Shown piece after piece: positions 31,187 through 40,747 of a stretch of 64,000 bases of DNA. The notes under the pieces are model-generated. The model worked only from the letters and a program-made list of their open reading frames with translations. It was not told the origin of the DNA and did no database searches. This DNA comes from Cycas panzhihuaensis (taxonomy: Eukaryota; Cycadophyta): positions 38,695,741 through 38,759,740 of the forward strand of contig CM041465.1 in the NCBI GenBank assembly GCA_023213395.1, in the 5' to 3' direction. A program made the translations under genes and the position numbers. Position 1 is the first letter of the stretch; each line of letters begins with the position of its first letter.

Positions 31187-31706
31187 AATGTTAGAATGGG
31201 CCAAATGGCCTCATAGATCCAAGATCATAACAAAACATAAAAGCATACATGCATTAAGCATAAACACAAAGAGAGAAAAAGGAGCAAGATAATGATACCA
31301 AAAGTGTGGTGTTGGAATTGGTCCAACCACCAAAGAATGCTCAACTTGATTAGCAAACTGACAGAATAACAAAGTAGCTCCAACTCTTAATAAGAAACAA
31401 TGAAGAGAGGCCTCATTAAATAGAGGGAGATGAGAGGCCAAGGGCTATTGCATGATTGACAAGTGTCAATCATACAATGCATGCTTGCATGTAGGACAAG
31501 TGTCCATTGAGAGCTCTTGTGAGCAAAAGTGCAAGGGGGGCATTTAACCCTCAAGTGACAACGTTATGTCACTAGACATAAAGTGGGTGTGTACTTTATC
31601 ACTTAAGTGATAAAGTCACCCCTAAAGTACAAAAGTGCACATAATACATTAGCATAAAGTACATAAAGCTTAACATGTAAATATAAGGTAAACATAAGGT
31701 TTAACA
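31187..31706 (-). repeat. A 5' LTR
   Basis: 520 bp, same ends as 24502-25019. One substitution (ATCATACA for ATCATGCA) weakens the palindrome. Followed by GTTGG at 31707-31711. Confidence 0.95.
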
Positions 31707-31711
31707 GTTGG

Positions 31712-33070
31712 GTGGTAATTCCATCAATTCCCAAGTTTGATTTTTGGCAATGGATTCTATCTCAACGTTCATGGCTGTCCTCCATTTGATTTGTTCGTTT
31801 GCTTCTGCAAATGATTAGGCTCTAAGTTATTGTACAATGCTCTATGTCTCTGGCTTCTTGTCTTGTGGGGAAGGATTTCTCCTTCCTCAACAATTTTGGC
31901 ATACCATCAAGGTAACCTTTTTTCTTTCTTTGGTTCTTCTTTAATTCTTGATTCTTCTGGAACGGATTCTTCTCCTTCTGATTGGGAGGCTTCTTGTGAA
32001 GTCTGCGGTGAGACTGAGTCTTCTGAGATGTCTTCTAAAGTTAAACCAGATGCTTCCTCCGTAATAAATTCTTGAGATATGACTTGAGGTGCCTCATCAA
32101 TTACCTTGATTTTTTCTTCTTTTGCTTCTTCTTCATTGAATACGGCATCTCTACTTATATATATTTTGTTGGTTTTTGGATCTATGCACTTGTAAGCTTT
32201 TGAATTTTTGTTGTATCCAATCATGATACATTCAAGACTTTTTGAATCAAGCTTTGTTCTTTTTTTGTCAGGAATATGAGCAAATACTTTGCATCCAAAA
32301 ACTTTCAGATGGCTTACATCTAGTTTTCTCCTTGTCCAGGCTTATTCTAGGGTGAGAAGATCTAATGCCTTTGTTGGGCTTCGATTCAACAAATAATAGG
32401 CAGTGTTGATAGCTTCTACCTAGTAAAATCTAGGAACCCTTTTTTCATAAACCATGCACTATGCCATTTCCATAATAGTTCTATTCTTCCTTTCTACAAC
32501 TCCATTGGATTGAGGAGTATATGGAGTTGTGAATTGTCTACGAATTCCATTTACCTTGCAATAGTTTAGGAATTCTTTTGAAATATACTCCCCTCTGCCA
32601 TCAAATCTAATACATTTAATTTTTTCTCCTGACTCAAGTTCTACTTCAGCTTTGAATTCTTTGAAGTTGCCAAATACTTTAGATTTGTTTTGAAGGAAAT
32701 AGACCCATATTTTCCTGGTCAAATCATCAATGAATGTAAGAAAATATCTACAATCATTAATTGAGTGTGGAGTGAGAGGTCCACAAATGTCAGTATGTAT
32801 TAGTTCAAGCCTCTTTTTAGCTCTCCATTCACTTTCTTTGAAAGGCATCCTATGTTGTTTTCCAGATTAACAACTTTTATAAATAAAGTTATCTGATGTG
32901 ATAAAAGGAAGACCATTAACTAATCCTTCCTTCTTCATTGACTTGAGTTTTTCTATGGGGAGATGTCCATACTTCAAGTGCCACAGTTTATCATTCTCAT
33001 TAAGATTTGTAGTTGTACAGGCTTTTACATCAAGGTATGGGATGTGAAAACAGCCTATATAGGTCATTAC
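31712..33070 (-). pseudogene. F integrase and linker, part upstream of A
   Basis: Minus strand. 32867-33067: pre-integrase H-L-K-Y-G-H-L-P-I-E-K, then C with a stop near 32866. 32459-32848: L-I-H-T-D-I-C-G-P (first Asp), T-F-I-D-D-L-T-R-K-I-W, I-R-F-D-G-R-G-E-Y (second Asp kept, usual D-G-G altered) and G-V-V-E-R-K-N-R-T (Glu). The C-terminal region and a Glu- and Ser-rich linker (31907-32224) follow, then N-Q-T-W-E-L-M-E-L-P-P-N, whose Asn codon lies at the A insertion. Stops near 32340 and 32420. Confidence 0.85.
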
Positions 33071-33434
33071 TTTTCACTCCCTTTGCAATTACATGGCCAT
33101 TATCCTTCATATCAAGGATATAACAGAACCCCTTTTCATCAAATATAGTCCTTAGCTTTTTATTGCTAAGTTGAGAGACAGAAAGAAGATTCATCTTGAG
33201 ATTAGGGACCAAAAGTACATTTCCAATCTTCTTAATGTTGCCTTGCAGCTTGACAGCTATTGTTCCTACTCCCTTTATATTAAGAGGGTGTTTATCTCCT
33301 AGATCCATTGATCGATCTGATGTGTATGCATGAAGTGTCTTGAACCAATCTTCTCTGTTAGTCATGTGCCGGGATGCTCCTGAATTGATGTACCAAATGT
33401 CTTTGTCTTGAAGGCCAACAATAAGTGCAACCAT
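33071..33434 (-). pseudogene. F protease
   Basis: The frame 33030-33434 is open. The active site reads W-Y-I-N-S-G-A-S-R-H-M: Asn in place of the catalytic Asp. Body: M-D-L-G-D-K-H-P-L-N-I-K-G-V-G, V-L-L-V-P-N-L-K-M-N-L-L-S-V-S-Q. Otherwise well preserved, so the Asp-to-Asn change is the main lesion. Confidence 0.88.
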
Positions 33435-34300
33435 AAAGGTAGTCTCTTCTTCATCATCTGCACCAGGTTGTTCTTTGCTATAGTTTCCAATTGGGTGCTT
33501 CCCTCTCTGGATGTCTGCTCTCCTTTGTGGGCATTAATATGGATAATGAACTGGCTGTCCACAGTGATAATAAAGATCAAAAGCTCTACAATTACTTGCA
33601 AAGTGACCGGTCTTACCACAATTGTACCATACTCTTGAAGTTAATGGACATCCTCGACCTCTATTATCTTGCCATTTGCCTTGTGAAGAAGACCTTACTT
33701 CAAGAATCCATCCTCTTCCTCTGCTATGCCCTCTTGGTCTCAAGTTTAGTCTAGAGAGGAATGCATCCTCTAATTCTCCAGAATCTTCATACCTCTTAAT
33801 TCTCTATTTCTGCCTTAACAACGACCCTATTAATGTATCCAAAGTCATTGTTGTTATTTGATCATTGTTGGTTATTGTGTTTATGGTCACGTCAAATGAC
33901 TTCGGTAGTTTGTTGGCTACCATTTCTACCAACTCCTGATCTGCAATGGTTGCACCTGCACTGGAGAGGTCATTTCTCAAGGAAATAACTTTGTGGACGA
34001 ATTCAGTTACCGTCGCTGTCTCTTTCATTTGAAGTTTAAACAATTCTTCTTTTAAAGCAACTATCCTAGCCTTATTCTTTTGCCCAAACAAATTTTCAAA
34101 ACATTTCGATGGAAAAAGAAGAGGCTAATTTTTCTACATATATGAGGAGAGGATTTGATATTGAAAGTTTTAAGATTACGACTCTGGCACTATCTTTTTC
34201 TTCCCAGTTTGTCAAATTTGTTCTAACTATTTCAGATTTTGCTTCTAGGCTAGTTGCGATTCCCCATGCATTTTTGGCATGCAAGAATGGATGATGCCAT
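33435..34300 (-). pseudogene. F gag with two zinc knuckles
   Basis: ATG 34300 gives M-A-S-S-I. Compared with gag of L, about 25 codons after this start are missing. The capsid part (33804-34091) is open: A-R-I-V-A-L-K-E-E-L-F-K-L-Q-M and V-A-N-K-L-P-K-S-F. An Arg/Gly-rich stretch is followed by two knuckles, W-Y-N-C-G-K-T-G-H-F-A-S-N-C and Y-Y-H-C-G-Q-P-V-H-Y-P-Y, near 33540-33640. In both the first Cys is replaced (Trp/Tyr), and the second ends in a stop instead of Cys. Confidence 0.85.
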
Positions 34301-35021
34301 TTTTAACTCAAAAACCTGCAAGTATCAGTCCTAAGTCGTACAATTGTATGGAATTCTATACTATGCCCGACCTCTACAGATGAGGACACAAAATACATCA
34401 AAAGAAGGGTTTCAAAGAGAGGAACATGGATTTGAAATTTGTTTTTTAAAACAGTTCTAGAAATGCGAGAAAATCAACCCACAAATTTCAAATAGGTGGG
34501 CTAGGGTTTTCCACAAATTTGTTCATTTTTCAAAAATTACTCAACAAAAAACTTCAAGAAGACATTCACTGGATTTTTGTAGTCCAAACAGAGATTTATG
34601 GACGGTTTTTACCTAAGATTTGAGTCAAAATTTGAAGAAATCTGAGTTCTTCTTCTCCTACCTGCGCAACTGAAAAACTGCTCAAAACCCCTTCGAAACG
34701 ACCTCTATTCACTTTGATGCAAAAGAGAAAAATGACGAGGACCTTGAGATCTATGATTTGGGTAAGTTTCGTGCTATTCTAAGCACTTGACTTTTTTCCG
34801 TTCGTATGGTCGTACAATTCCATACACTTATTTCGTACAAGTTCTGAAGATGTATTCTGTCTTCTTTCACTTATTTTCTTCTTCACTCTGATAGACTCGA
34901 AGTAGCTTGTCTTTGCTTGACTCTAGCTTCTTCTTCACAAATTGATTCGATATCTTATTTATAGTTGGACGCTTCTTCTCACAAGCTCATACAAACCCTC
35001 TCTCAAATAGGCAAGATGACC
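34301..35021 (-). other. F 5' leader
   Basis: About 0.7 kb, non-coding. The words GTACAATTGTATGGAAT near 34338 and GTACAATTCCATAC near 34810 are partial inverted copies of each other. Confidence 0.65.
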
Positions 35022-35034
35022 TGCTCTGATACCA
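35022..35034 (-). promoter_or_regulatory. F primer-binding site
   Basis: TGCTCTGATACCA, element strand TGGTATCAGAGCA, abutting the LTR. Confidence 0.92.
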
Positions 35035-35252
35035 TGTCAAATTTAGCGCAATAATGAAAAGAAAGATGCTTCATTGATTATTGAGGAGTAAACTCCTGAA
35101 TATATACACCTTAGGGTTTGTAACCACCAATAACCTAAAAGTAACCGATACATAATATGCTGACACTTGTCAGACATGTCCTAAATAAGTTACATAGATG
35201 AGGGGTCTATTACCCCTTTTATTTCTTTAAGATAAAACATTACATTCTAACA
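35035..35252 (-). repeat. F 5' LTR
   Basis: 218 bp, TGTCAAATTTAGCG to CATTCTAACA on the plus strand, with an inner palindrome CTGACA-CT-TGTCAG near 35160-35173. No second copy in the window. Confidence 0.85.
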
Positions 35253-35711
35253 AAAGAAATTAGACAACAAGTGTCTCAAGCGTATTTTTGTAGGATACAA
35301 TGAAAAATCCAAAGCATATAGATGCATGGATTTAAACACAAACAAGTTAACTATGAGCAGAGATGTAACATTTGATGAATCTCTATCTAACAATCTAATT
35401 GAAATACCATTGTCTACTCAGATGATAGACAACAAAAAATAAGTAAAATTAGTACAAGTATAGTCGCCTGAAGCTCTTGAAGCACCAATAGAAGTCCAAG
35501 ACAATGATCAGATCAATAACCATACAACTACTCCTACGAAAAGACTATCAAAATGGTACTTAAAAACCATGCAGAATCTGAAATTTAAAACGTAGAAGAC
35601 CTAGAAAAAGGAAGGATGAGGAAGCAAACTCAACATTTTTTATTCTACAATGATGAATTGCAAACTTATGAAGAAGCCAACAAGGATGAAAGATGGACAA
35701 GAGCCATGAAT
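35253..35711 (+). pseudogene. E integrase C-terminus and linker
   Basis: Plus strand. C-L-K-R-I-F-V-G-Y-N-E-K-S-K-A-Y is the conserved C-terminal integrase block, then T-N-K-L-T-M-S-R-D-V-T-F. The linker reads to R-L-S-K-W-Y-L-K-T-M, as in D, then E-E-A-N-K-D-E-R-W-T-R-A-M at the start of reverse transcriptase. It is interrupted by B' at 35712. Stops near 35440, 35469 and 35595. Confidence 0.8.
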
Positions 35712-36060
35712 TGTTAAGGAACATGAATACATACATACATTTCTATATTCTGTAGAATCTTTTACCATACACAGCAAGCAAACAAGATATACACAAAAAA
35801 TAGATACACAGTACATAGGATTTACGTGGGAAACCCTTTCGAGAAAAAACTCACCACAAAGATCAATAGACAATATTGATTACCACTTGCTTGATTGATG
35901 AATATACAAGGGCGCTAGGATTTTTATATCCTTCCAAGAGGTGTCAACTGACAAGGGTTGTAACCCTCCACATATCTCGCACCATTTCATTCATCACAAT
36001 TAAGTTGAACCACCATATTAACATTAACCAGTAGCTTAACAAACAACTACCACATTAACA
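35712..36060 (-). repeat. B' 3' LTR
   Basis: 349 bp, TGTTAAGGAACATG to CACATTAACA on the plus strand, followed by TCCCCCCTTAATG, the complement of a polypurine tract (36061-36073). Confidence 0.9.
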
Positions 36061-36073
36061 TCCCCCCTTAATG

Positions 36074-36842
36074 TGAATGTGGGGAATTTGCAACCTGTAG
36101 CAATTGTGTTATCACAAAGGCTGAGACTATCCTGCTTCTTCTTTATTTTTGTCGATACATCCCCCCCAAGGATAACATCTGTGAGACCTAATCCGGTACA
36201 CATCTTTGTGAATTGATCTTCAGTAAGTGCTTTAGTGAAGTCGTCTACAAGTTGATATTCACTCAGACAATAGTCAACCTGCAGCTTCTCCAACTTGATC
36301 TGTTCACAGATGTAGTGGTGCCGTATCTCAATGTGCTTCGTACGAGTATGAAACTTTGGATTCTTTGACAAGCAAATGGTACTTTAATTATCGACGAAAA
36401 TAATCGGATGCCCATTTGAAACTCCAAGAACTTCCAAGAGACCTAGCAACCGTACTACTTCTTTTGCACTAGCACTAAGTCCTTGATATTCTGCCTCTAT
36501 AGAAGATCACGCCACTGTTTGTTGCTTCTTCGACTACCACGAAACAAATCCATTACCGACACCAAAGATGTATCCAACAGTGGACTTCCGATCGTCAGAG
36601 TCTTCTCCCTATTAGCATCAGTGTAGCCATACAACTTTATCTCCTCACCATGATGGTATTCAAGACCAAGATTGAGGGTCCCCTTCAAGTATTTTAGAAT
36701 CCGCTTTGTGGCAACCCAATGTTATTCATGAGGATACTGCATATATTGAGAAACCAATCCAACAGCCTAGGCAATATCTAATATAGTATGAGTCAAATAA
36801 ATTAGACTCCCTACCAACTAACAGTACTTTGTTCCATCTATA
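36074..36842 (-). pseudogene. B' RNase H and end of reverse transcriptase
   Basis: Minus strand. 36036-36371 ends RNase H: F-H-T-R-T-K-H-I-E-I-R-H-H-Y, Y-Q-L-V-D-D-F-T-K-A-L. Upstream, 36497-36688 shows G-T-L-N-L-G-L-E-Y and G-Y-T-D-A-N (RNase H first Asp), and beyond a stop L-V-G-S-L-I-Y-L-T-H, the reverse-transcriptase connection. Stops near 36725, 36768 and 36826. It is cut at the H insertion. Confidence 0.85.
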
Positions 36843-37398
36843 TGTTAAACCTTATGTTTACATGTTAAGTATATGTATTTTATTTTTCATGTATTATTTG
36901 TACTTTTATACTTTATGGGATGACTTATCACTTAAGTGATAAAGTGCACACCCACATTCTTTCCTAGTGATATAACATTGTCACTTAAGGGTCAAATGGC
37001 CCTCATGCACTTTTGCTCACTTGAGAGCCCAAAAGGACACATGTCCTACATGCAAGGCATGTAGCTTGGATGTTTGACACTTGTCAAACATCCAATGCCT
37101 TAGGTCTCTTATGTAAATCTATATATTGAGACCTCTTCTCATGTTTCTCATACAGAGTTTGAGTTGTATTGTTATGCTGCCAGTTTGCTAATCAAACTGA
37201 TATTCATTTGGAGATTGGACCAATTCCATCTCCTCCTCATTTTGGTATCATCTTACTCATGCTCTTTCATGTTCCATGCTTTTATCTTATTTACTTGATT
37301 AAGCTTTCATTGTCAAGTGTAGATCTCTTTCATTCTAGAACTAGAAAGGAACTATCTTATAGATCTTGGGAATTGTAGGCTTAATGCCATTTTCAACA
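36843..37398 (+). repeat. H 5' LTR
   Basis: 556 bp, TGTTAAACCTTATG to TTTTCAACA. Palindrome TTGGATGTTTGACA-CT-TGTCAAACATCCAA at 37066-37095. TATA-like CTATATATT near 37119. Confidence 0.9.
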
Positions 37399-37400
37399 TT

Positions 37401-37412
37401 TGGTATCAGAGC
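37401..37412 (+). promoter_or_regulatory. H primer-binding site
   Basis: TGGTATCAGAGC, two bases after the LTR end. Confidence 0.93.
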
Positions 37413-37958
37413 AGAAGGAGATTTATCCTTTCTATTTTGATTTCCTCTTTGTTAAGAGATCTAGTAAGGGTTTACAAACCCTTGGTGATGGCCTTTGCTC
37501 TTTGAAGGCGATCCAAGGTTTGTTTAGACCCGTTTTCTGCAGATTCAAGCTTCTGGAGCAATTTTGAAGGCTGGAGCAGGGTTATTTAAAGATCTAAAAT
37601 TTTTTTCAGATCTTCATCAAGGGTGTAGCACACTACTTTTTTTCAAAAAACAGTGCATTTTCTTTAATTTTTTCTTCATAAAAAATTACTTTTGCAAGAA
37701 AAGGAGGCAGATCTAAGTTATTTACTCAGTTTTTAACTGTAAATCAGTCATTCAATCATTTCATTCAGCTTGCACCTAATTTACAACAGATTTTTCATTT
37801 TTCTGGGCTATTTTTTCTATATGCAGAGAAAATATTTTTAACAAAGATTACTTGTTTTTGCTCCTACCCTCTGTCTGAAAATAACTGCAAGTGTTTTATC
37901 ACTTAAAAGAAAAGTTTTTTGAAGTCCCAGAAAGGGTTTGTAACCCTAGATAACTGTA
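37413..37958 (+). other. H leader, part left of J
   Basis: T-rich, non-coding. It shares a GGTGATG...GAAGGCGATCCA phrase (37480-37516) with the start of J's leader (38681-38713), so the two families have related leader starts. Confidence 0.7.
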
Positions 37959-37963
37959 CAGCT

Positions 37964-38611
37964 TGTTAGAACCTTTATTCCTAGCATTAAGTCTTGACCT
38001 TGTGTATTAATATTTTTGTCACTTTAGGCTTTTAATCCTAAAGTGTTCATTTGTTGCATTATAAAATTGTCTTTTGTCTTGTAGTGACTTTTCTCACATG
38101 TGCTTGTGAGAAGTCAACTTTTGTGGGCTTTGTTTTGTAGTGACTTTCCTCACATGTGCTTGTGAGAAGTCAACTTTTGTGGGCTTCGTCTTGTAGTGAC
38201 TTTCCTCACATGTGCTTGTGAGAAGTCAACTTTTATGGGCTCTAAACTTATCCTTGGAGATAGTAGAGTCCTAATCAAATTTGGCTCCTAGTCTTGATCA
38301 GTGACATGTGTTGAGACCCTGATCATCCATTCTCCTTTATAAGGAGCTCTATTCTCATGTTTTGGCATGTAGTATTTTGTGATAGAGTTATGTTGCTGTA
38401 AGTGTTTCTTGTAGGTGAAGTGTTGAGAGTAATTCTCCTTCATGCTTGTATGTTATGATAGGTTGAGCTGAGGTTCAATACTCCTCCCTATCTCTTTTCA
38501 TTTTGTACTACATCATTTCATTAATCTAAGTTTATTGTCCTTCATATTTCGATGTCCTCTCCGACTTCTCAATAGATTCTGGTTCCTGTGTTGTCTCCAT
38601 TTAGTCTCACA
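37964..38611 (+). repeat. J 5' LTR
   Basis: 648 bp, TGTTAGAACC to AGTCTCACA. Contains three tandem 56-bp units (38078 to about 38241). TATA-like TTTATAAGG near 38336. Confidence 0.94.
38078..38241 (+). repeat. three 56-bp hairpin repeats in J 5' LTR
   Basis: Units start at 38078, 38134 and 38190. Each contains TGACTTTCCTCACA, loop TGTGCT, TGTGAGAAGTCA, a stem with a 2-nt bulge. Confidence 0.93.
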
Positions 38612-38614
38612 ATT

Positions 38615-38626
38615 TGGTATCAGAGC
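38615..38626 (+). promoter_or_regulatory. J primer-binding site
   Basis: TGGTATCAGAGC, three bases after the LTR end. Confidence 0.92.
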
Positions 38627-40195
38627 TGCGGCAACTTGAGGAGCAGTGTGGTGGCTTTGAATTTCTCCAAACCTGGTGATGACCTTCGCCATACGAAGGC
38701 GATCCAGTTGGAGCAAGGAGCAATTTCTTGAGGTTTGATGTTGAAGGACTTGGTTTACATTCATGACTTGCAAATTCTTATAAGAATCGTTATGCAAAAT
38801 CTTGAATATTTGCAGCTTTTTGAAGGACTAATTTGATTGCCAGAAAAAGGGACAAAGATATTAACTTTGCAGGGAACTTGGAGCTAATTTTCTTGTGGTC
38901 TTTTTCACAAGATCAAAGTTGTGTTGCAATCTTTGCAACTTGTTAGCAAAGTTAAGTGCACAAGCGTTTTTTTTTCAGAATTTTCTTTTGTTTAAGAGGA
39001 GAGGTCTCATTCTTGTGTCATATACACATAATTCTTAAAATTGTTAATTATTTCAAGAATTTGTTTCAAACTTTCATTTTTGTTGTCTTAAAAAAAAAAG
39101 GGAGGAAGAGAGATTTTCACAAAGGTTTTCTCTAATATTACTTTCATTAAGAAAGTTTGAATTAAATTTTGTTGAAAGAGCTTTATTTTTAGTTGATTAA
39201 TTCAACACCACCACATTGTGAAAAAATCTGTTGCCTTATTAAGAGCTGCAGTTGGTGCTTCAATATTATCAAATTCATCAAATTGATAAGGTTATCTTTT
39301 AACTCTTGTCTAGAAACCATAAATTGTGAGGGTGTCAAATTTGAAGAAGGTAGAAGCAGCCATCATAATGACATTATACACCTATTATGGAAGCTCTTCC
39401 AACTGCATGCTCTTGAGAGAATATATACAGTGTGCCCTGCAAAACTGTCTAGCTTTGTGAATTGCTGAAGGCGAACCTAAAAGGTTGTGCTTCACAGGAA
39501 TCGACTTTGGAAACCGACGGCCATTTACACAAGATGAGAGGGATTTGCCATCTGCTTGTACAGATGGTTGTAATTGCTGCTGTTGTTTGATATGCAAGCC
39601 TCGGATCTTCCTCCACGTGGCTCTAGCCTGACTGTCTCACATCCCAATTGTCTCCTCTGTGCCCGCTTTGATCTAGCACCACCATCTACGTGACCACGTC
39701 GGCTCTTCAATCTTCGAACCTGCTCTGTTCGAACCTGTCATGCGTCTCCTCTTGGCGTCTGTCTCTCCGTTCAAGCGGCGCTCCACGTGCTCTGTCCCAT
39801 CTCTCCAGCTCCTGCGTCAAGCGCCCGACTACATCTCCACGTGCTCCCGTCTCTCTGTCATGGTGGCGCCCGCAGAAACCAAATACTAGTAAAGAATTCA
39901 CCGCCTGCCTTACGTGATTCAAAGAAATTTCATAGTTATAAACTTTAGTTTATAACATTTGGAATATCCTAAGCATATTCCATTTTTTATTTTTCACCTT
40001 AACTTTAGTCTTATTAAAGTCCCTTGTTTTTTGTTTCTTAATCTTTATTCTATCATTAAGCGCCTCACTTATCACCTTTTTTTAGTGTGTAAATCACACT
40101 AAATCTTATAAAAAATTTGCTATTATCATTTTGAATTTAAAATCACTACTCTAAAGTGATTTTATCATATTTCTTTTGACAAAATTACTCATTTT
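38627..40195 (+). other. J leader, part left of K
   Basis: T-rich at first; 39590-39900 is GC-richer, with CCACGTG three times (39615, 39781 and 39837 areas) and frequent TCTCC or CTCCT words. The frames at 39193-39468 (plus) and 39385-39597 (minus) resemble nothing I know. Confidence 0.65.
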
Positions 40196-40200
40196 TTAAT

Positions 40201-40747
40201 TGTGGAAAATGGGCATTAGGCCACATTAATCCCAAGATCATAAGTACAATCACAATACTATAAATGCATGAAAGCATGAAAGCATAAAGAGCACAAACTG
40301 AAATAGGAGCAAGAGAAAATGATACCCAATATGTGGAGTTGGAATTGGTCCAACTTCCCAAGAAGAAAACAGTTTGATTAGCAAACTGATAGCATAACAA
40401 TACAGCTCCAACTCTCCTTTTTGAGACAATGAGGAGAGGTCTCATTATATAGAGTGAAAAGAGAGACCTAAGGCCTTGGATGTTTGACAAGTGTCAAACA
40501 TCCAAGATACATGACTTGGATCATGCCTTGGATCCTCACCTAAGGCCTTGGATGTTTGACAAGTGTCAAACATCCAAGATACATGACTTGTATCAAGTGC
40601 AAAAGTTTAGTGACAACGTTGTGTCACTAGAAAGAATGTGGGTGTGCACTTTATCACTTAAGTGATAAGTCACCCCTAAAGTGAAAGTGCATATATTACA
40701 TGAAAAATAAAAGTACATTAACTTAACATTAAACATAAGGTTTAACA
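40201..40747 (-). repeat. K 3' LTR
   Basis: 547 bp, TGTGGAAAATGGGC to AAGGTTTAACA. A 72-bp tandem duplication from 40470, each copy carrying the palindrome CTTGGATGTTTGACA-AG-TGTCAAACATCCAAG (first at 40475-40506). TATA-like element near 40443-40452. It lacks GCATGAGGGTCCATTTGACC, which the 5' copy has. Confidence 0.94.

Larger units (their letters stand above)
24502..31706 (-). mobile_element. element A: nearly complete Copia, TSD GTTGG
   Basis: A 7.2-kb minus-strand Copia with LTRs 24502-25019 and 31187-31706 and GTTGG at 24497-24501 and 31707-31711. Excising it restores the F reverse-transcriptase frame exactly. The LTRs differ at about ten sites (2%). The coding region is the best preserved of the Copia elements in the window: gag, intact protease active site, complete integrase triad, YVDD polymerase and RNase H, with a handful of stops. 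It has a very long 5' leader (2 kb) with a GC-rich section. It shares family with H and K. Confidence 0.95.
23923..35252 (-). mobile_element. element F: Copia lacking its 3' end, split by A
   Basis: Minus-strand Copia with 5' LTR 35035-35252, primer site, gag, protease, integrase and most of the reverse transcriptase palm. It is interrupted by A (GTTGG duplication) and cut off at 23923 within reverse transcriptase, so RNase H and the 3' LTR are missing. It belongs to the same broad family as L and M, with two zinc knuckles and an N-R-E-x-W-F protease segment. Its right end is the LTR terminus TTCTAACA at 35252, beyond which E resumes. A deletion at the left removed both the F 3' end and part of E. 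Confidence 0.82.
2888..35711 (+). mobile_element. element E: old Copia scaffold, split by four later elements
   Basis: Four plus-strand coding pieces read in the order expected of one Copia: gag, protease and first half of integrase (2888-4521); a few codons (13890-13902); the integrase core around the second catalytic Asp (23824-23922); and the integrase C-terminus and linker up to the start of reverse transcriptase (35253-35711). The K-V-L-R-T-x-N-G-G-E-F block is completed across the C insertion by its GTACT target duplication. B, C, F and B' separate the pieces. The segment between the integrase core and 35253 was lost with the 3' end of F. No LTR of E is identified in the window. Polymerase sequence and a 3' LTR would lie beyond B'. 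Confidence 0.75.
35712..36842 (-). mobile_element. element B': 3' part of a B-family Copia
   Basis: Minus-strand Copia whose 3' LTR (35712-36060) sits in the reverse transcriptase of E. Internal sequence runs from RNase H into reverse transcriptase until H interrupts it at 36842. The LTR is homologous to B's. The remainder of B' should lie beyond the right edge of H, outside the window, preceded by a CTATA-type duplication of 36838-36842. Confidence 0.8.
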
